34,721 bases of DNA from Bacteroidia bacterium (GTDB lineage: Bacteria > Bacteroidota > Bacteroidia > Cytophagales > Cyclobacteriaceae), in the NCBI GenBank assembly GCA_030425425.1, contig JAUIAO010000062.1, positions 1-34,721 of the forward strand. Direction: 5' to 3'. Made by a program: the position numbers and the translations under genes. Shown here piece after piece: positions 1 through 9,600 of the stretch. The notes beneath the pieces are model-generated. The model was not told the origin of the DNA. It saw only the letters and a program-made list of their open reading frames with translations, and did not search any database. Positions within the stretch are counted from its first letter, which is position 1; every line of letters starts with the position of its first letter.

Positions 1-113
1 TGCAAAAAGAAGACCTTGGATGGATGGAATTTTTTCTCAGATTTCATCCTTAAGCCCTCCTTTTGATTATTCTAATGCATAATCCGGGTTTAAGAAATTC
101 ATGGATTAAAACA

Positions 114-141
114 AAAAAGGTAGCTGAGAGGCTACCTTTTT
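114..141 (-). terminator. Intrinsic terminator of the repeat lipoprotein gene
   Basis: An 11-bp perfect stem (114-124 with 131-141) encloses a 6-nt loop. The outer five pairs are A:T, so the structure carries a T-run on either strand. It lies 22 bp beyond the stop codon of the minus-strand lipoprotein gene and could also stop transcription entering from the left edge. Confidence 0.8.
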
Positions 142-163
142 GAATTGTTAATCAAATGATGTT

Positions 164-2119
164 TTAGATGTCGGACTGAAACTCGGCATCAGACTGTGTG
201 CCAGAGCATCGATCTTTTACTTCATTGGTGTCTTTTACAGTCACATAGGTAGTGTAGGTCAGAGTTCCGGTTGCTATAAACCTACTGGCAGTTGCGAAAT
301 ACTCCAAAGTGCCATTGAAGCTTACCTTCGTTTCTTCCCACACAGAGCCATCTCCTACATAATATTCACTTTCACGATAATGGTAGTCCAGGCTTAGCGA
401 GTTTCCACTTACCGTGTAAGAATTCGCCAGAATTTCTTCTCCATTGTTAACAGATCGGGAGACTGTGCCATCTTCATTCAAATAATAAACTAAGCTCGGG
501 TATCTGGTACGATCACCCCAAGGACAACTAACAACAATATTGTCTCCTGTAAAAACAAAAGGACTTTTATCAACGACCATGGCACTGATGTCGCATGGAT
601 CATCACCGGTGGAACCTCCTACACAGAACCCACAGTCATCCTCGTATGCATCTCCATTTGGCGTGCCATTGCAGTCTACCGGGCAAGGTTCCAGACCCGT
701 AGTGCCACCCACACAATTGTTACAAGCGTCAGTATATGCCTGCCCGTCTCTCACGCCAGCACAATCTATGTAGCAAGGTCCCAGACCAGTAGATCCACCT
801 ACACATTCTTCGCACTCATCCAGATACGCGGATCCACCGGCTTCTCCATTACAATCAAACTCCGGTATGGTGACCGTGTATGTTCTCTCTACCAAACTGT
901 CCGATAAAGTGAGCTGTACAGAAGCAACAGATCCATCTGTTGGGATATTCCCTAAAGTCACGAGAACGTTTTGGCCGTCAGGTTGCAGAGTCTCCACAGT
1001 CACTCCTGAATCGTCGATAATTTCTCCGGTCATAGACTCTCCAGCAGTTACAGTAGTAGAACTATCAGCATAAGAAAGTCCATAATCCGCCGCAGAACCA
1101 ATGTATTCATTCCAAAGAGATTCAAATTCACTAAGCGTATTGATGGCAACTGTGATCAATGAATCATCCAATGAGACATCACCTGATTGCAGGGTGCGCA
1201 GTTCGTACTCAAAATCCAGTGAGACTTCACCAGACCCGTTGATGACATAATCTTCCAAAGCCGCCACCCGGCCATTGCTCATTTCATAATCACCATTTGC
1301 TACATCTTTTACCAAAATCACCGTAGTGCTCAGCATTTGTTTGCCGATTTGCTTCACACGCAGAAATGCAGGTAAGGTGACGAACCCACCAATGACTCCT
1401 CCAATGAGTGCACCAACTCCCGTGGTGGAAGCTGTAACTGCCACCACACCGGATGTACCCACGATCAATACATTTCTGGTAAACGGGGTAATCAGACAGT
1501 ATAGTTTCTCTAGTCCCGATTCATCTGGACAGTATTCCTCAGATATTGAACTCACTCTAGCTCCTGATTCGGTCCCTAAACCGATCAACATATTGATCTC
1601 CTCCTCATTGGCTTTAAAATATTTTGCCACTACTTCTTTCTCCTCAGGAGAATAATTGTCAAACGTTTGCTGTGCTTCTTCTATCACTTGATTTAGTTCT
1701 TCTTCCTGAGAAGCATCCAACCCAAGTTCCTCCACAGGAATAGTAGCCACTACTGATTCTACCACCTCATCGGCAGTTTGGCTTCCAAGGCTCACTGTAT
1801 TGACAGTAATGGTCTCGCTATATTCGATTTCTGGGATTTCTAACAATGTTTCACCCTCTGCAGGAACAAAAACCATGAAGGTGTCTGCAGCAAATCGAAA
1901 TGCCGTTGATAGCTCAGAATTGAAGTATGTGTCTAATTGATTAGTAGTCACATTTTCGATGATCACTTTATTATTTGCAAAAGCTTTGATACTGGATTCT
2001 GCAAACGTCACCTTGAACTCCGTGACTTTCTCAGGGTCGCCATCTTTTTCATTATTCTTGCAGGATTCAAGCCCAATGAAAAAACCAACTCCCAATAATA
2101 GAAATAGTATTTTTTTCAT
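164..2119 (-). CDS. Secreted lipoprotein with three tandem Cys-rich repeats
   Basis: This 651-residue protein has no function I recognise. It begins MKKILFLLLG and has a lipobox ending at Cys20 (LESC), so it should be an envelope lipoprotein. An in-frame ATG seven codons upstream (2140) would spoil the signal peptide, so the start at 2119 is preferred. A Gly/Ala/Val-rich hydrophobic stretch at about residues 215-252 resembles a glycine zipper or membrane-inserting segment. Residues about 422-509 are three head-to-tail 28-30-residue repeats, each opening DCxG and closing CxxCVGGxTGxxPC, with four cysteines per unit. Such repeats occur in secreted Bacteroidota proteins and are probably disulfide-bonded. 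The C-terminal 140 residues look like beta-rich sandwich sequence. It is a single-gene unit with its own terminator. Confidence 0.8.
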   Translation of the reverse strand: MKKILFLLLGVGFFIGLESCKNNEKDGDPEKVTEFKVTFAESSIKAFANNKVIIENVTTNQLDTYFNSELSTAFRFAADTFMVFVPAEGETLLEIPEIEYSETITVNTVSLGSQTADEVVESVVATIPVEELGLDASQEEELNQVIEEAQQTFDNYSPEEKEVVAKYFKANEEEINMLIGLGTESGARVSSISEEYCPDESGLEKLYCLITPFTRNVLIVGTSGVVAVTASTTGVGALIGGVIGGFVTLPAFLRVKQIGKQMLSTTVILVKDVANGDYEMSNGRVAALEDYVINGSGEVSLDFEYELRTLQSGDVSLDDSLITVAINTLSEFESLWNEYIGSAADYGLSYADSSTTVTAGESMTGEIIDDSGVTVETLQPDGQNVLVTLGNIPTDGSVASVQLTLSDSLVERTYTVTIPEFDCNGEAGGSAYLDECEECVGGSTGLGPCYIDCAGVRDGQAYTDACNNCVGGTTGLEPCPVDCNGTPNGDAYEDDCGFCVGGSTGDDPCDISAMVVDKSPFVFTGDNIVVSCPWGDRTRYPSLVYYLNEDGTVSRSVNNGEEILANSYTVSGNSLSLDYHYRESEYYVGDGSVWEETKVSFNGTLEYFATASRFIATGTLTYTTYVTVKDTNEVKDRCSGTQSDAEFQSDI

Positions 2120-2593
2120 ATCGAATATGGTTATAGTCATATTACAAAATTATGTTCACTTGCTCCGAGGAGACAAAAAAAATCGAAAAATACCCTTTTT
2201 AGGGGATTGCTACAGTTATGTGTTTTGATTGCTTGATTTTTAAAAAATATGCCTTAATTATCATTTATCTAGATAAATGAATGAAATAAACAAGGTGTGA
2301 ATTGTGATCAAAGTGTTGAAACACACATAACCCCTCAGCTCCTCGGTATGAAACAAATAATTAAAAAAGGTACTTGTGCAATCTCATTTTTTTAACTAAT
2401 TACCTCGCAGCAAAGCCATTAAAATATTTGAGGAGGTTTGCTTGCAACTAAAATAGTATTTAAGCCAGAGGTGGTGGGCTTAGGTTCATAAGTGGGAATC
2501 AATGATCCTTCAGAAATGATTCATAATTCATAATTCTAGTTTCGGTATCATACCCAATTGAAATTCATCTATTTAGTTTTACCCAAAAAACGA
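2120..2593. other. 474-bp intergenic region with a 20-bp palindrome
   Basis: This is an AT-rich, non-coding stretch between the divergent lipoprotein and YHS genes. I see no gene, RNA or recognisable decayed coding sequence in it. The notable element is a perfect 20-bp palindrome at 2261-2280. A short direct repeat of ATTCATA occurs near 2519-2535. It should hold the promoters of both flanking genes, but no convincing -33/-7 pair stands out. Confidence 0.6.
2261..2280. promoter_or_regulatory. Perfect 20-bp palindrome, possible operator
   Basis: TCATTTATCTAGATAAATGA equals its own reverse complement over all 20 bases. It lies about 140 bp upstream of the lipoprotein start and about 310 bp upstream of the YHS gene. 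It has no loop and no T-run, which fits a protein-binding site better than a terminator. Its regulator is unknown. Confidence 0.45.
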
Positions 2594-3061
2594 ATGTCAT
2601 CAGATCAAGGGGAAATATACCAGTGTAATGGTGTGGCTTTAGATGGTGTAGATGTAGTTGCTTATTTTGAACAAAGAAATAAGATTGTGGGTAACCCTAA
2701 ATATGCCCTAAAATATAGTGGTCTGGAATGGCGATTTTCCACTAAGACTCATCAGGAAAGATTTAATGCCAGACCAAAAGAGTATATCCCACAGTACGGT
2801 GGTTTTTGCGCCTTTGGGGTAGGTAAAGGTTACAAAGCAAAACCCAAACTATCTACATTCACCATTTACAATCAGAAATTGTACCTTAACTTCTCAGACT
2901 ATGTGAAGGATCGATGGTTGGAATCAATGGAAGAAAATATCATCTCGGCAGATAATAATTGGGGAGAGATAAAAAATAGCATCCCCATCAAAGCAAACCG
3001 GTATTTAATATATATCAAATACCGATTACTCTTATTATTTGGTATAGATACTTTGAGCTAG
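2594..3061 (+). CDS. YHS-domain protein without signal peptide
   Basis: This 155-residue protein carries a YHS-type domain through most of its length. The opening ALDGVDVVAYFE, a central FSTKTHQERF and the block YIPQYGGFCAFGV match the family pattern around a strand-bound Cys, and the C-terminal part continues in YHS-protein style (LYLNFSDYVKDRW). YHS domains occur in metal-handling and uncharacterised envelope proteins; the ligand here cannot be inferred. Many homologues carry a signal peptide, but none is seen. A TTG 36 bp upstream (2558) would add MKFIYLVLPKKR, a poor signal sequence, so the ATG at 2594 is preferred. Its stop codon overlaps the stop of convergent glmM in the tetranucleotide CTAG. 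Confidence 0.75.
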   Translation: MSSDQGEIYQCNGVALDGVDVVAYFEQRNKIVGNPKYALKYSGLEWRFSTKTHQERFNARPKEYIPQYGGFCAFGVGKGYKAKPKLSTFTIYNQKLYLNFSDYVKDRWLESMEENIISADNNWGEIKNSIPIKANRYLIYIKYRLLLLFGIDTLS

Positions 3062-4443
3062 CCCTCAGCAATCAATTCTTTGATGTCCATGATGAGCTTT
3101 TGAGCCAAGTGATCCGCTGTATTCTGGCTTTCAGATTCAGCATAAATCCGGATGATCGGCTCAGTATTTGACTTTCGCAGATGTACCCACTCTTTGTCAA
3201 ATTCTATTTTTAAGCCATCAATAGTTGTGAACTTATTTTTGGAATACTTGAGTTTTAAATTGTCCAGTACAGTATCTAAATCCATTGAGGCATCCAATTC
3301 AATTTTGTTTTTGGAAATATGATAGCTAGGATATTTGGCTCTAAGCATCGAGGCACTCTTCCCAAATTTTGCCAAATGCGAAAGGAACAAAGCGATTCCT
3401 ACTAAAGCATCTCTACCATAATGTAGTTCTGGATAAATAACACCTCCATTTCCTTCGCCACCTATCACGGCTTCTACTTCTTTCATTTTAGTCACCACAT
3501 TCACTTCACCTACGGCAGAAGCTTCGTAGGTGCCACCATGTTTTTCGGTAACATCTCGAAGTGCTCTTGTGGATGATAGGTTAGAAACTGTATTACCGTT
3601 TTTCTGTCCAAGAATGTAATCAGCTACCGCTACAAGGGTATATTCTTCTCCAAACGAAACACCATCTTCACAAACCATCACCAATCGATCCACGTCTGGA
3701 TCCACTACAAAACCAATGTCATAATCTCCTCCTTCGATCACACTGGAAATATGTGTGATGTTTTCCGGAAGGGGTTCTGGGTTGTGCGGAAATACTCCAT
3801 TTGGTTCACAATAAAGCTCGGTTACTTCACAACCCAGCTTTTTGAGGAGCTTGGGTACAGCAATACCGCCGGTACTATTTACAGCATCCACGGCCACTTT
3901 GAATTTCTTTGCCTGTATAGCACGAGCGTCTACGAGCTCAAGGTTCAAGATTTGCTCAATATGCCAATCGATGTAATCATCTTTTGTGGTGATCGATCCG
4001 AATTTCTTTGGCTCAGAAAACTCAATATCTGCTGAATCAGCCCACTCTACTACTTTTTTGCCGTCTTCTGCCGAGATGAACTCCCCTTTTTCATTAAGCA
4101 GTTTAAGAGCATTCCACCCGGCAGGGTTGTGACTGGCCGTCAAGATAATGCCGCCATGAGCCTTTTCATTGACCACAGCCATTTCTACGGTAGGCGTAGT
4201 GGACAAACCAAGGTCTACAACGTCAATTCCTTGTGCTCTCAGCGTGTTTTCTACAATTACAGTAAAAAGATTTCCCGATGGTCTGGCATCACGGCCTATG
4301 ACCACTGTTGGGCTTTCGTGAGTTTCTTTGATCCACATGCCGAAACCGGCAGAGAATTTAGCCACATCGATAGGTGTGAGCGTTTCTCCCACATGGCCTC
4401 CTACGGTTCCCCGGAGACCAGAAATAGATTTAATTAGTGTCAA
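3058..4443 (-). CDS. glmM: Phosphoglucosamine mutase (GlmM-type phosphohexomutase)
   Basis: The protein interconverts glucosamine-6-phosphate and glucosamine-1-phosphate for UDP-GlcNAc, peptidoglycan and LPS synthesis; phosphomannomutase activity cannot be excluded. It shows all four alpha-D-phosphohexomutase signatures: TASHNPAGWNALK with phosphoserine near Ser104, the metal loop DPDVDR, the sugar-specificity loop GEGNGG and the phosphate-binding loop RKSNTEPIIR. Length, about 461 residues, suits the family. The start is uncertain. A GTG at 4464 gives seven extra residues, whereas the TTG at 4443 gives MTLIKSISGLRGT, which matches the usual Bacteroidota N-terminus, so TTG is chosen. It follows the small membrane protein gene on the same strand by 87 bp and converges on the YHS gene with a 4-bp stop overlap. 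Confidence 0.92.
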   Translation of the reverse strand: MTLIKSISGLRGTVGGHVGETLTPIDVAKFSAGFGMWIKETHESPTVVIGRDARPSGNLFTVIVENTLRAQGIDVVDLGLSTTPTVEMAVVNEKAHGGIILTASHNPAGWNALKLLNEKGEFISAEDGKKVVEWADSADIEFSEPKKFGSITTKDDYIDWHIEQILNLELVDARAIQAKKFKVAVDAVNSTGGIAVPKLLKKLGCEVTELYCEPNGVFPHNPEPLPENITHISSVIEGGDYDIGFVVDPDVDRLVMVCEDGVSFGEEYTLVAVADYILGQKNGNTVSNLSSTRALRDVTEKHGGTYEASAVGEVNVVTKMKEVEAVIGGEGNGGVIYPELHYGRDALVGIALFLSHLAKFGKSASMLRAKYPSYHISKNKIELDASMDLDTVLDNLKLKYSKNKFTTIDGLKIEFDKEWVHLRKSNTEPIIRIYAESESQNTADHLAQKLIMDIKELIAEG

Positions 4444-4530
4444 AGCGAATATTTTGGTGAACACAGCAAAGATACTCTGGCCCTTGCTGTGAGGTTAGTG
4501 AATGATTTAAAAAAGATTTTGGAACGTTGA

Positions 4531-4764
4531 TTAACGAAACTTATTGAGCACCTTGAGAACTTCGTTGTTTTCTGTTTTGCACTCTCCTGGCTGCCCGTCC
4601 ATGGTCCTACCACAAAATCCGCAAGGTTCTCCTTCCTTGTTTAAGTAAGGGTTTTGCGAAGCGCAGGTTCCTTTGAATTCTCCATCTTTCAAAAAGATCA
4701 GCCTTACAGACATCAAAATGAAAAATGCAGCAATAAATCCAATTCCAAGTAATACGGTAGTCAT
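4531..4764 (-). CDS. Small Cys-rich single-pass membrane protein
   Basis: This is a 77-residue protein of unknown function, of a type I recall only as conserved hypotheticals in Bacteroidota. It starts MTTVLLGIGF and has one N-terminal membrane helix (about residues 3-24) followed by basic residues, suggesting the C-terminus faces the cytoplasm. The soluble part has four cysteines spaced C-x13-C-x2-C-x10-C, including CGFCG, which could hold zinc, an iron-sulfur cluster or disulfides. A longer reading from 4830 would run into the mazG promoter and mask the membrane helix, so the ATG at 4764 is chosen. It is divergent from mazG and lies upstream of glmM. Confidence 0.7.
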   Translation of the reverse strand: MTTVLLGIGFIAAFFILMSVRLIFLKDGEFKGTCASQNPYLNKEGEPCGFCGRTMDGQPGECKTENNEVLKVLNKFR

Positions 4765-4836
4765 AGAATTAAAATTTGACGCGAAATTAAAGAATATTTG
4801 TGTTGTGTTCGTCCTTGTAACAGATAACAATTCAGA

Positions 4837-5667
4837 ATGATTTCATCTACATCCAATCAATTGTCCAAACCTGACAAAAATCGGGCAGAAAAACTCAAAG
4901 CGTTCGACAGACTCCTCACCATTATGGATGAATTACGGGAGAATTGTCCATGGGATAAAAAACAGACTATGGAAAGTCTTCGCCATCTGACTATTGAAGA
5001 AACTTACGAGCTCGGTGATGCCATCCTGGAAAATGACCTGGAAGAAGTGAAAAAGGAATTGGGAGACTTGATGCTTCACAATGTATTTTATGCCAGAATT
5101 GGTTCTGAAAAAGGATCCTTTGACATGGCAGATGTGCTGAATGGTGTCTGCGAAAAGTTGATTAGGCGACATCCGCATATTTATGGAGATGTGGAGGCAG
5201 AGGATGAGGAAGCCGTAAAGGAAAACTGGGAAAAGATAAAGCTGAAAGAAAAAGGCAATAAGTCTGTGTTGGGAGGTGTACCGGGCTCACTTCCAGCCAT
5301 GGTGAAGGCCATGCGCATTCAGGAAAAAGCGCGAGGAGCCGGTTTTGATTGGGAAAAGAAGCAACAAGTATGGGAAAAGGTAGAGGAAGAAATGAACGAG
5401 TTCAAAGCAGAATTTAATATTGCAGATGAAAAGCAGATCGACCGAGAAAAGGCCCAAAATGAATTTGGAGACTTGTTGTTTTCATTGATCAACTATTCTC
5501 GGTTCATAGATATCAACCCGGAAGAGGCCTTGGAGCGCACCAATAAAAAGTTCATCAAGAGGTTTACCTATTTAGAACAAGCCTCCAAAAAAGACGGTAA
5601 AGATTTGTCAAGCATGACACTGGCAGAGATGGATGAATACTGGGAAGCTGCGAAAAAGTTGAGTTGA
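4837..5667 (+). CDS. mazG: Nucleoside triphosphate pyrophosphohydrolase MazG
   Basis: MazG hydrolyses (d)NTPs to NMP and pyrophosphate and cleans aberrant nucleotides from the pool. The 276-residue sequence has two MazG domains. The N-terminal one carries the complete metal-binding pattern: EETYE at residues 54-58 and ExxD at 74-77, with CPWD upstream. The second has a related helix pair (EEEMNEFKAEF and NEFGDLLFSLINYSRF). Length is typical for the two-domain form (E. coli MazG is about 263). It starts with ATG 72 bp from the divergent Cys-rich membrane protein gene and is probably transcribed alone or with the DUF1761 gene 44 bp downstream. Confidence 0.93.
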   Translation: MISSTSNQLSKPDKNRAEKLKAFDRLLTIMDELRENCPWDKKQTMESLRHLTIEETYELGDAILENDLEEVKKELGDLMLHNVFYARIGSEKGSFDMADVLNGVCEKLIRRHPHIYGDVEAEDEEAVKENWEKIKLKEKGNKSVLGGVPGSLPAMVKAMRIQEKARGAGFDWEKKQQVWEKVEEEMNEFKAEFNIADEKQIDREKAQNEFGDLLFSLINYSRFIDINPEEALERTNKKFIKRFTYLEQASKKDGKDLSSMTLAEMDEYWEAAKKLS

Positions 5668-5711
5668 AATTGATTATATTCATCATTTCATCAACCTAAA
5701 CTTTTATAATC

Positions 5712-6122
5712 ATGAACAGATTAAAGATCAATCATCTGGCCGTTTGGATCATTGTAGTGCTCGGTCAGATCATTCCAGCTGTTTGGTACGGAATTTTTGC
5801 AGATTCATGGATGGCCTACAATAACCTCAAAATGGAGGATATTGATCCGAACAACTTTAAACCTTATGTGGTGAGTATCATTACATCCGTAGCGTTTAGC
5901 TACATGCTCGCATGGGTTTTTGTAAGAATGAACGTAACCACATGGCTTGATGGGTTAAAGACAGGAATTATTATGGGTTTCCCAATCGCCATTCTTGGAA
6001 CGATGACCACTAACATGTTTTCCTTGAGGCCTTATGGATTGGCATGGATCGATGGGGGAGCAAACCTGATCATTTGGGTGATTGCCGGAATGCTGCTCGG
6101 TGCCTGGACAAAAGAAAAATAA
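5712..6122 (+). CDS. DUF1761-family integral membrane protein
   Basis: The 136-residue protein has four predicted membrane helices. Its opening, HLAVWIIVVLGQIIPAVWY, followed by FADSWM and a polar loop, is the pattern I associate with DUF1761, whose function is unknown. Helices fall at about residues 9-27, 53-72, 83-101 and 115-131. The gene lies 44 bp after mazG and 29 bp before the SRPBCC-fold gene, so all three may share a transcript. Confidence 0.75.
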   Translation: MNRLKINHLAVWIIVVLGQIIPAVWYGIFADSWMAYNNLKMEDIDPNNFKPYVVSIITSVAFSYMLAWVFVRMNVTTWLDGLKTGIIMGFPIAILGTMTTNMFSLRPYGLAWIDGGANLIIWVIAGMLLGAWTKEK

Positions 6123-6151
6123 CCAATCGCTTCATGGCAGGTTATCCTGTC

Positions 6152-6592
6152 ATGCAAATTAAAATTACCACAAGAGTTCAATCCGGTCTTGAAACAGTAA
6201 AGGCGGGGTTCGATAGTTCTCTGTTTATGAGTTTGAACCCTCCTTTTCCACCAGTTAGACTTCTCAAATTTGATGGATGCAAAACAGGCGATGAGGTGGC
6301 ATTGGAACTTAATTTTTTGTTATTCAAACAGCGATGGATAAGTAAAATCACCGAGGATGATGAAGATGAAAAATCATGGGACTTTGTGGATGAGGGGTAT
6401 AAATTACCCTTTTTTCTAAAGCAATGGAAACATCATCATCAGGTAAAATCTATCGGTTCAGGTTCTTTAATTATTGATCATATTCATTTCTCAACCGGTT
6501 ATTTCTTATCAGATTTCATTCTTTGGCCAGCTTTGTTTTTCCAATTCCTCTACAGAAAGCCCGTTTACAAAAAAAGATTTAAGTCCATTTGA
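6152..6592 (+). CDS. SRPBCC-fold (ligand-binding START-like) protein
   Basis: This 146-residue protein resembles the SRPBCC (Bet v1/START-like) group that includes COG4276 proteins. It opens MQIKITTRVQSGLETVKAGF, the first strand and helix of the fold, followed by FPPVRLLKFDGCKTGDEV, a WISKIT strand and a C-terminal helix rich in aromatic and basic residues. Such proteins bind hydrophobic ligands; the ligand is unknown here. In-frame starts at 6044 and 6134 exist, but the first overlaps the DUF1761 gene and neither adds family-like sequence. The gene sits 29 bp after the DUF1761 gene. Confidence 0.7.
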   Translation: MQIKITTRVQSGLETVKAGFDSSLFMSLNPPFPPVRLLKFDGCKTGDEVALELNFLLFKQRWISKITEDDEDEKSWDFVDEGYKLPFFLKQWKHHHQVKSIGSGSLIIDHIHFSTGYFLSDFILWPALFFQFLYRKPVYKKRFKSI

Positions 6593-6688
6593 GTTATAAA
6601 ACGCACTGTTTTAGTCAATTACTACAAAATTGAAGTGATTTTGAACTATTTTGGAGGGAGTAAACGCCGACCTTTTCTTTTCACATTT

Positions 6689-9600
6689 ATGAAGGGGACA
6701 CCAAAACTCATTTTTATTCTATCAGCGATAATACTCAGCCTCTCTTCGCATGCTCAATATTATCAATCTACCGTGTATAAAAACCTCGAAGAGATTCCTT
6801 CAAATCGCATGGTAGAAATGGCCCAGTTGTCATCCGGCGAAATCTGGTTCGCAACAGAAAGTGGATTGGCTTCTTTCGATGGTTTGAAGTGGGGCCAGCC
6901 AGGAAAAGGAATTGATTTTATACCGTCATTGGGCGAAATCAAAATGTTACCAACTCCCAACAATGGCCTATACATTACCGGGAGAAACGAAAATCATTTT
7001 ACCATAGCTCACTATGATAATGGAGTTTGGGGTGAGATTGAGCCGCCCAAACCTATGGAGAGGGTAAATTATGGCTACAGTGCAGTTTTAAATAACGATA
7101 ATACATCCGAACTTTTTCTGGCATACCAACAGCAGATTTTTACCTATTCTGAAGGTCAGTGGACTTCAACTAATATTGATTTTCCCGATTCTTCTTTGGT
7201 CATAAGAGGACTTCTACTCGAAAATGATACTTCCTGGATTATTACTAATAGTGGACTTTATCGTTTTCTTGATAATGAATTGACTCTGGAGCTAAAGCTA
7301 CAGCGCTTCGTGAAAAACATCCTTAAGAGAGACAAATATCTGTATATGTTTGGTGATCACTGGTTGGGTCGATTTGATATTAATTCCAAAACTGTCGAAA
7401 CATTATTCGATGGAGAAGTGAGGGAATCTTGGAACCTTGAGCAACATAATTTGGCCTACCGAAGAGGCAAAATTTACTTCAGTTCTAATTCTCCACTCCA
7501 AGAACTTGACCTGAAGACAGGAAAGGTGAGTCAAATCATTACAGAAGGCTTTGATACCGATCACACTTGTATGAAGAGTATTTTTGACCAGGAAGGCAAC
7601 CTCTGGGTAGCAACTTTACGAGGGGCTTTCAAAATCAACAACTTGAATATCATTCATTATAATGGACAAAAACTTGTAGAGAATGAGGTTTCTGCTATCT
7701 GTGAAAGATCCAATGGAGAATTGATATTAGGAGGTAATGTCGGTTATAACAGAATGAAAGATAATGGCGATATAGAAACCATTTCTTTCCCGGATGAGTG
7801 GATGCGGATTAGGGTGATGGATGCCTTAGAGTTTGAAGGAACTGTTTTTTTTGCGGCTTCTTCCGGAGGTATTATAAAGTTAGAAAACAATCGACCTATC
7901 ATTGAATACAATCCGAAAGGTGAAAATTTTAACGATTTGCATGTATTCGAAGGAGTGCTCTATGCTGCGGGATCTAAATCACTTTACAAAAGAGTAAATA
8001 GTAAATGGGTTAATATATTTACAATTGAAGATTCAACACAGAATTACTTTCTCAGGAAAATAGCTTTTGACCCTGATAATCAGTACTTCCTTACTTCAAA
8101 TGGTATTTATGATTACAATCAGAGAGTTTGGTATAAATCTGAATCTGCCAGCGACAATAATATCTATTGCTACGCCAGGTACAATAATGAATTTCTTTTA
8201 GGGACATCCAAAGGAATAAAGGCATTTCGAGATGGCCAGATTGTAGATCCCATAGCGACTATCTTAGATCTCAAGCAGCCAATTTATGCACTAATGCCCG
8301 GTAAAAATCAATCGGGATTATGGGTTGGAACCGGATCTGGTTTGTTTTTTTCTCACTTTGATAGTCAGATTAGATTATGGAATAAAAATGGTCTGGAAGG
8401 AAATGAGGTAAATAGGAATGCCCTGAAGTTTCTAAGAAATGGTCGCTTAATAGTAGGAACAGATGAAGGTTTGTCATTAATAAATGCCACCCCGGATGTG
8501 GTAAAGCGACCTATTCCTACACCTGAAATAACCGGATATTCTTTGAGCAATGCCAATGTTTTAGATCTGCCTTCAGAGTTGTCAAATGACCAGAATGACA
8601 TCATTTTTCATTATCGGGCAATTACTTTTTACAACGAGTCGCAGCTAGAGTATCGGATTAAACTGGAAGGGGCTGATGATAATTGGCAAGTCATTCCCTA
8701 TGAGAGCCAGAGGTCAGTTCAGTATAACAATCTCCCTCCTGGTAATTATCGATTTATGGTAAAAGCAAGATCAGGAAATGGAGAATGGAGTGAATCAGCT
8801 ATGTCTCCCAGATTTCAAATCAAAGCAGCAATTTATCAGCGGCCAATTTTCAGAATCGGAGTGGGTTTAGTTGTTATACTAATCATCATAAGCATGACCA
8901 GAATAAGGAATCGACAGCTGAAAGTTCGCAATGAAAAGTTGGAGGATATGGTAAAAGAAAAAACAGCTGAAATCAATAAAAGAAATGAAGAGCTAGTAAA
9001 GACGATAAAAGACTTAAAATCTGCGCAGGGTCAGGTGATCCAATCAGAAAAACTTGCATCGATGGGTCACCTTACTGCGGGCATCGCGCATGAGTTGAAT
9101 AACCCACTCAACTACATCCGTGGAGGTGCTGAATGCGTCATCAGAAACCTGCAAGAAATGGATGAGTATATTAAAATGGGTAAACTCACTCTTCCTTCGG
9201 ATTTAAAACAAAGTGTTAGTTATTTATTGGAAGAAAGCGCCACTTTGGCTGAGTCAATTCTCACCGGTTCCAATAAGAGTACCGATATTATTAAAAGTTT
9301 GAATTCCTTTACTTCAGACTCACAGCAATATTTGTCATATAATGATTTGGAGAAGGAAGTGGAGACCGGGCTCACATTGTTGAGTAATCAGATCGGTTTT
9401 AGGATTACCATAAATCGGATGTTTGGGAGTCTACCTCCAGTTGAGTGTTATCCTGCCAAAATCAATCAACTCATTGTTAACCTGTTACTCAATTCAATTC
9501 AAGCCATTAAAGATGAAGGAGAAATAACCATCCGTATTTTTAGAAAAGACATGCAATATGCGATTTTAGAAATCAACGATAATGGAGTAGGAATTAAGCC

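Noticed and set aside
1-85. Open frames running in from the left edge on the plus strand
   Set aside because: Three short plus-strand frames stay open (ending near 53, 66 and 85), and a few residues could be the C-terminus of an upstream gene. There is too little sequence to choose a frame or name a product.
540-1655. Plus-strand open frames opposite the repeat lipoprotein
   Set aside because: They arise from the repeat and low-complexity sequence of the minus-strand lipoprotein and have no independent support.
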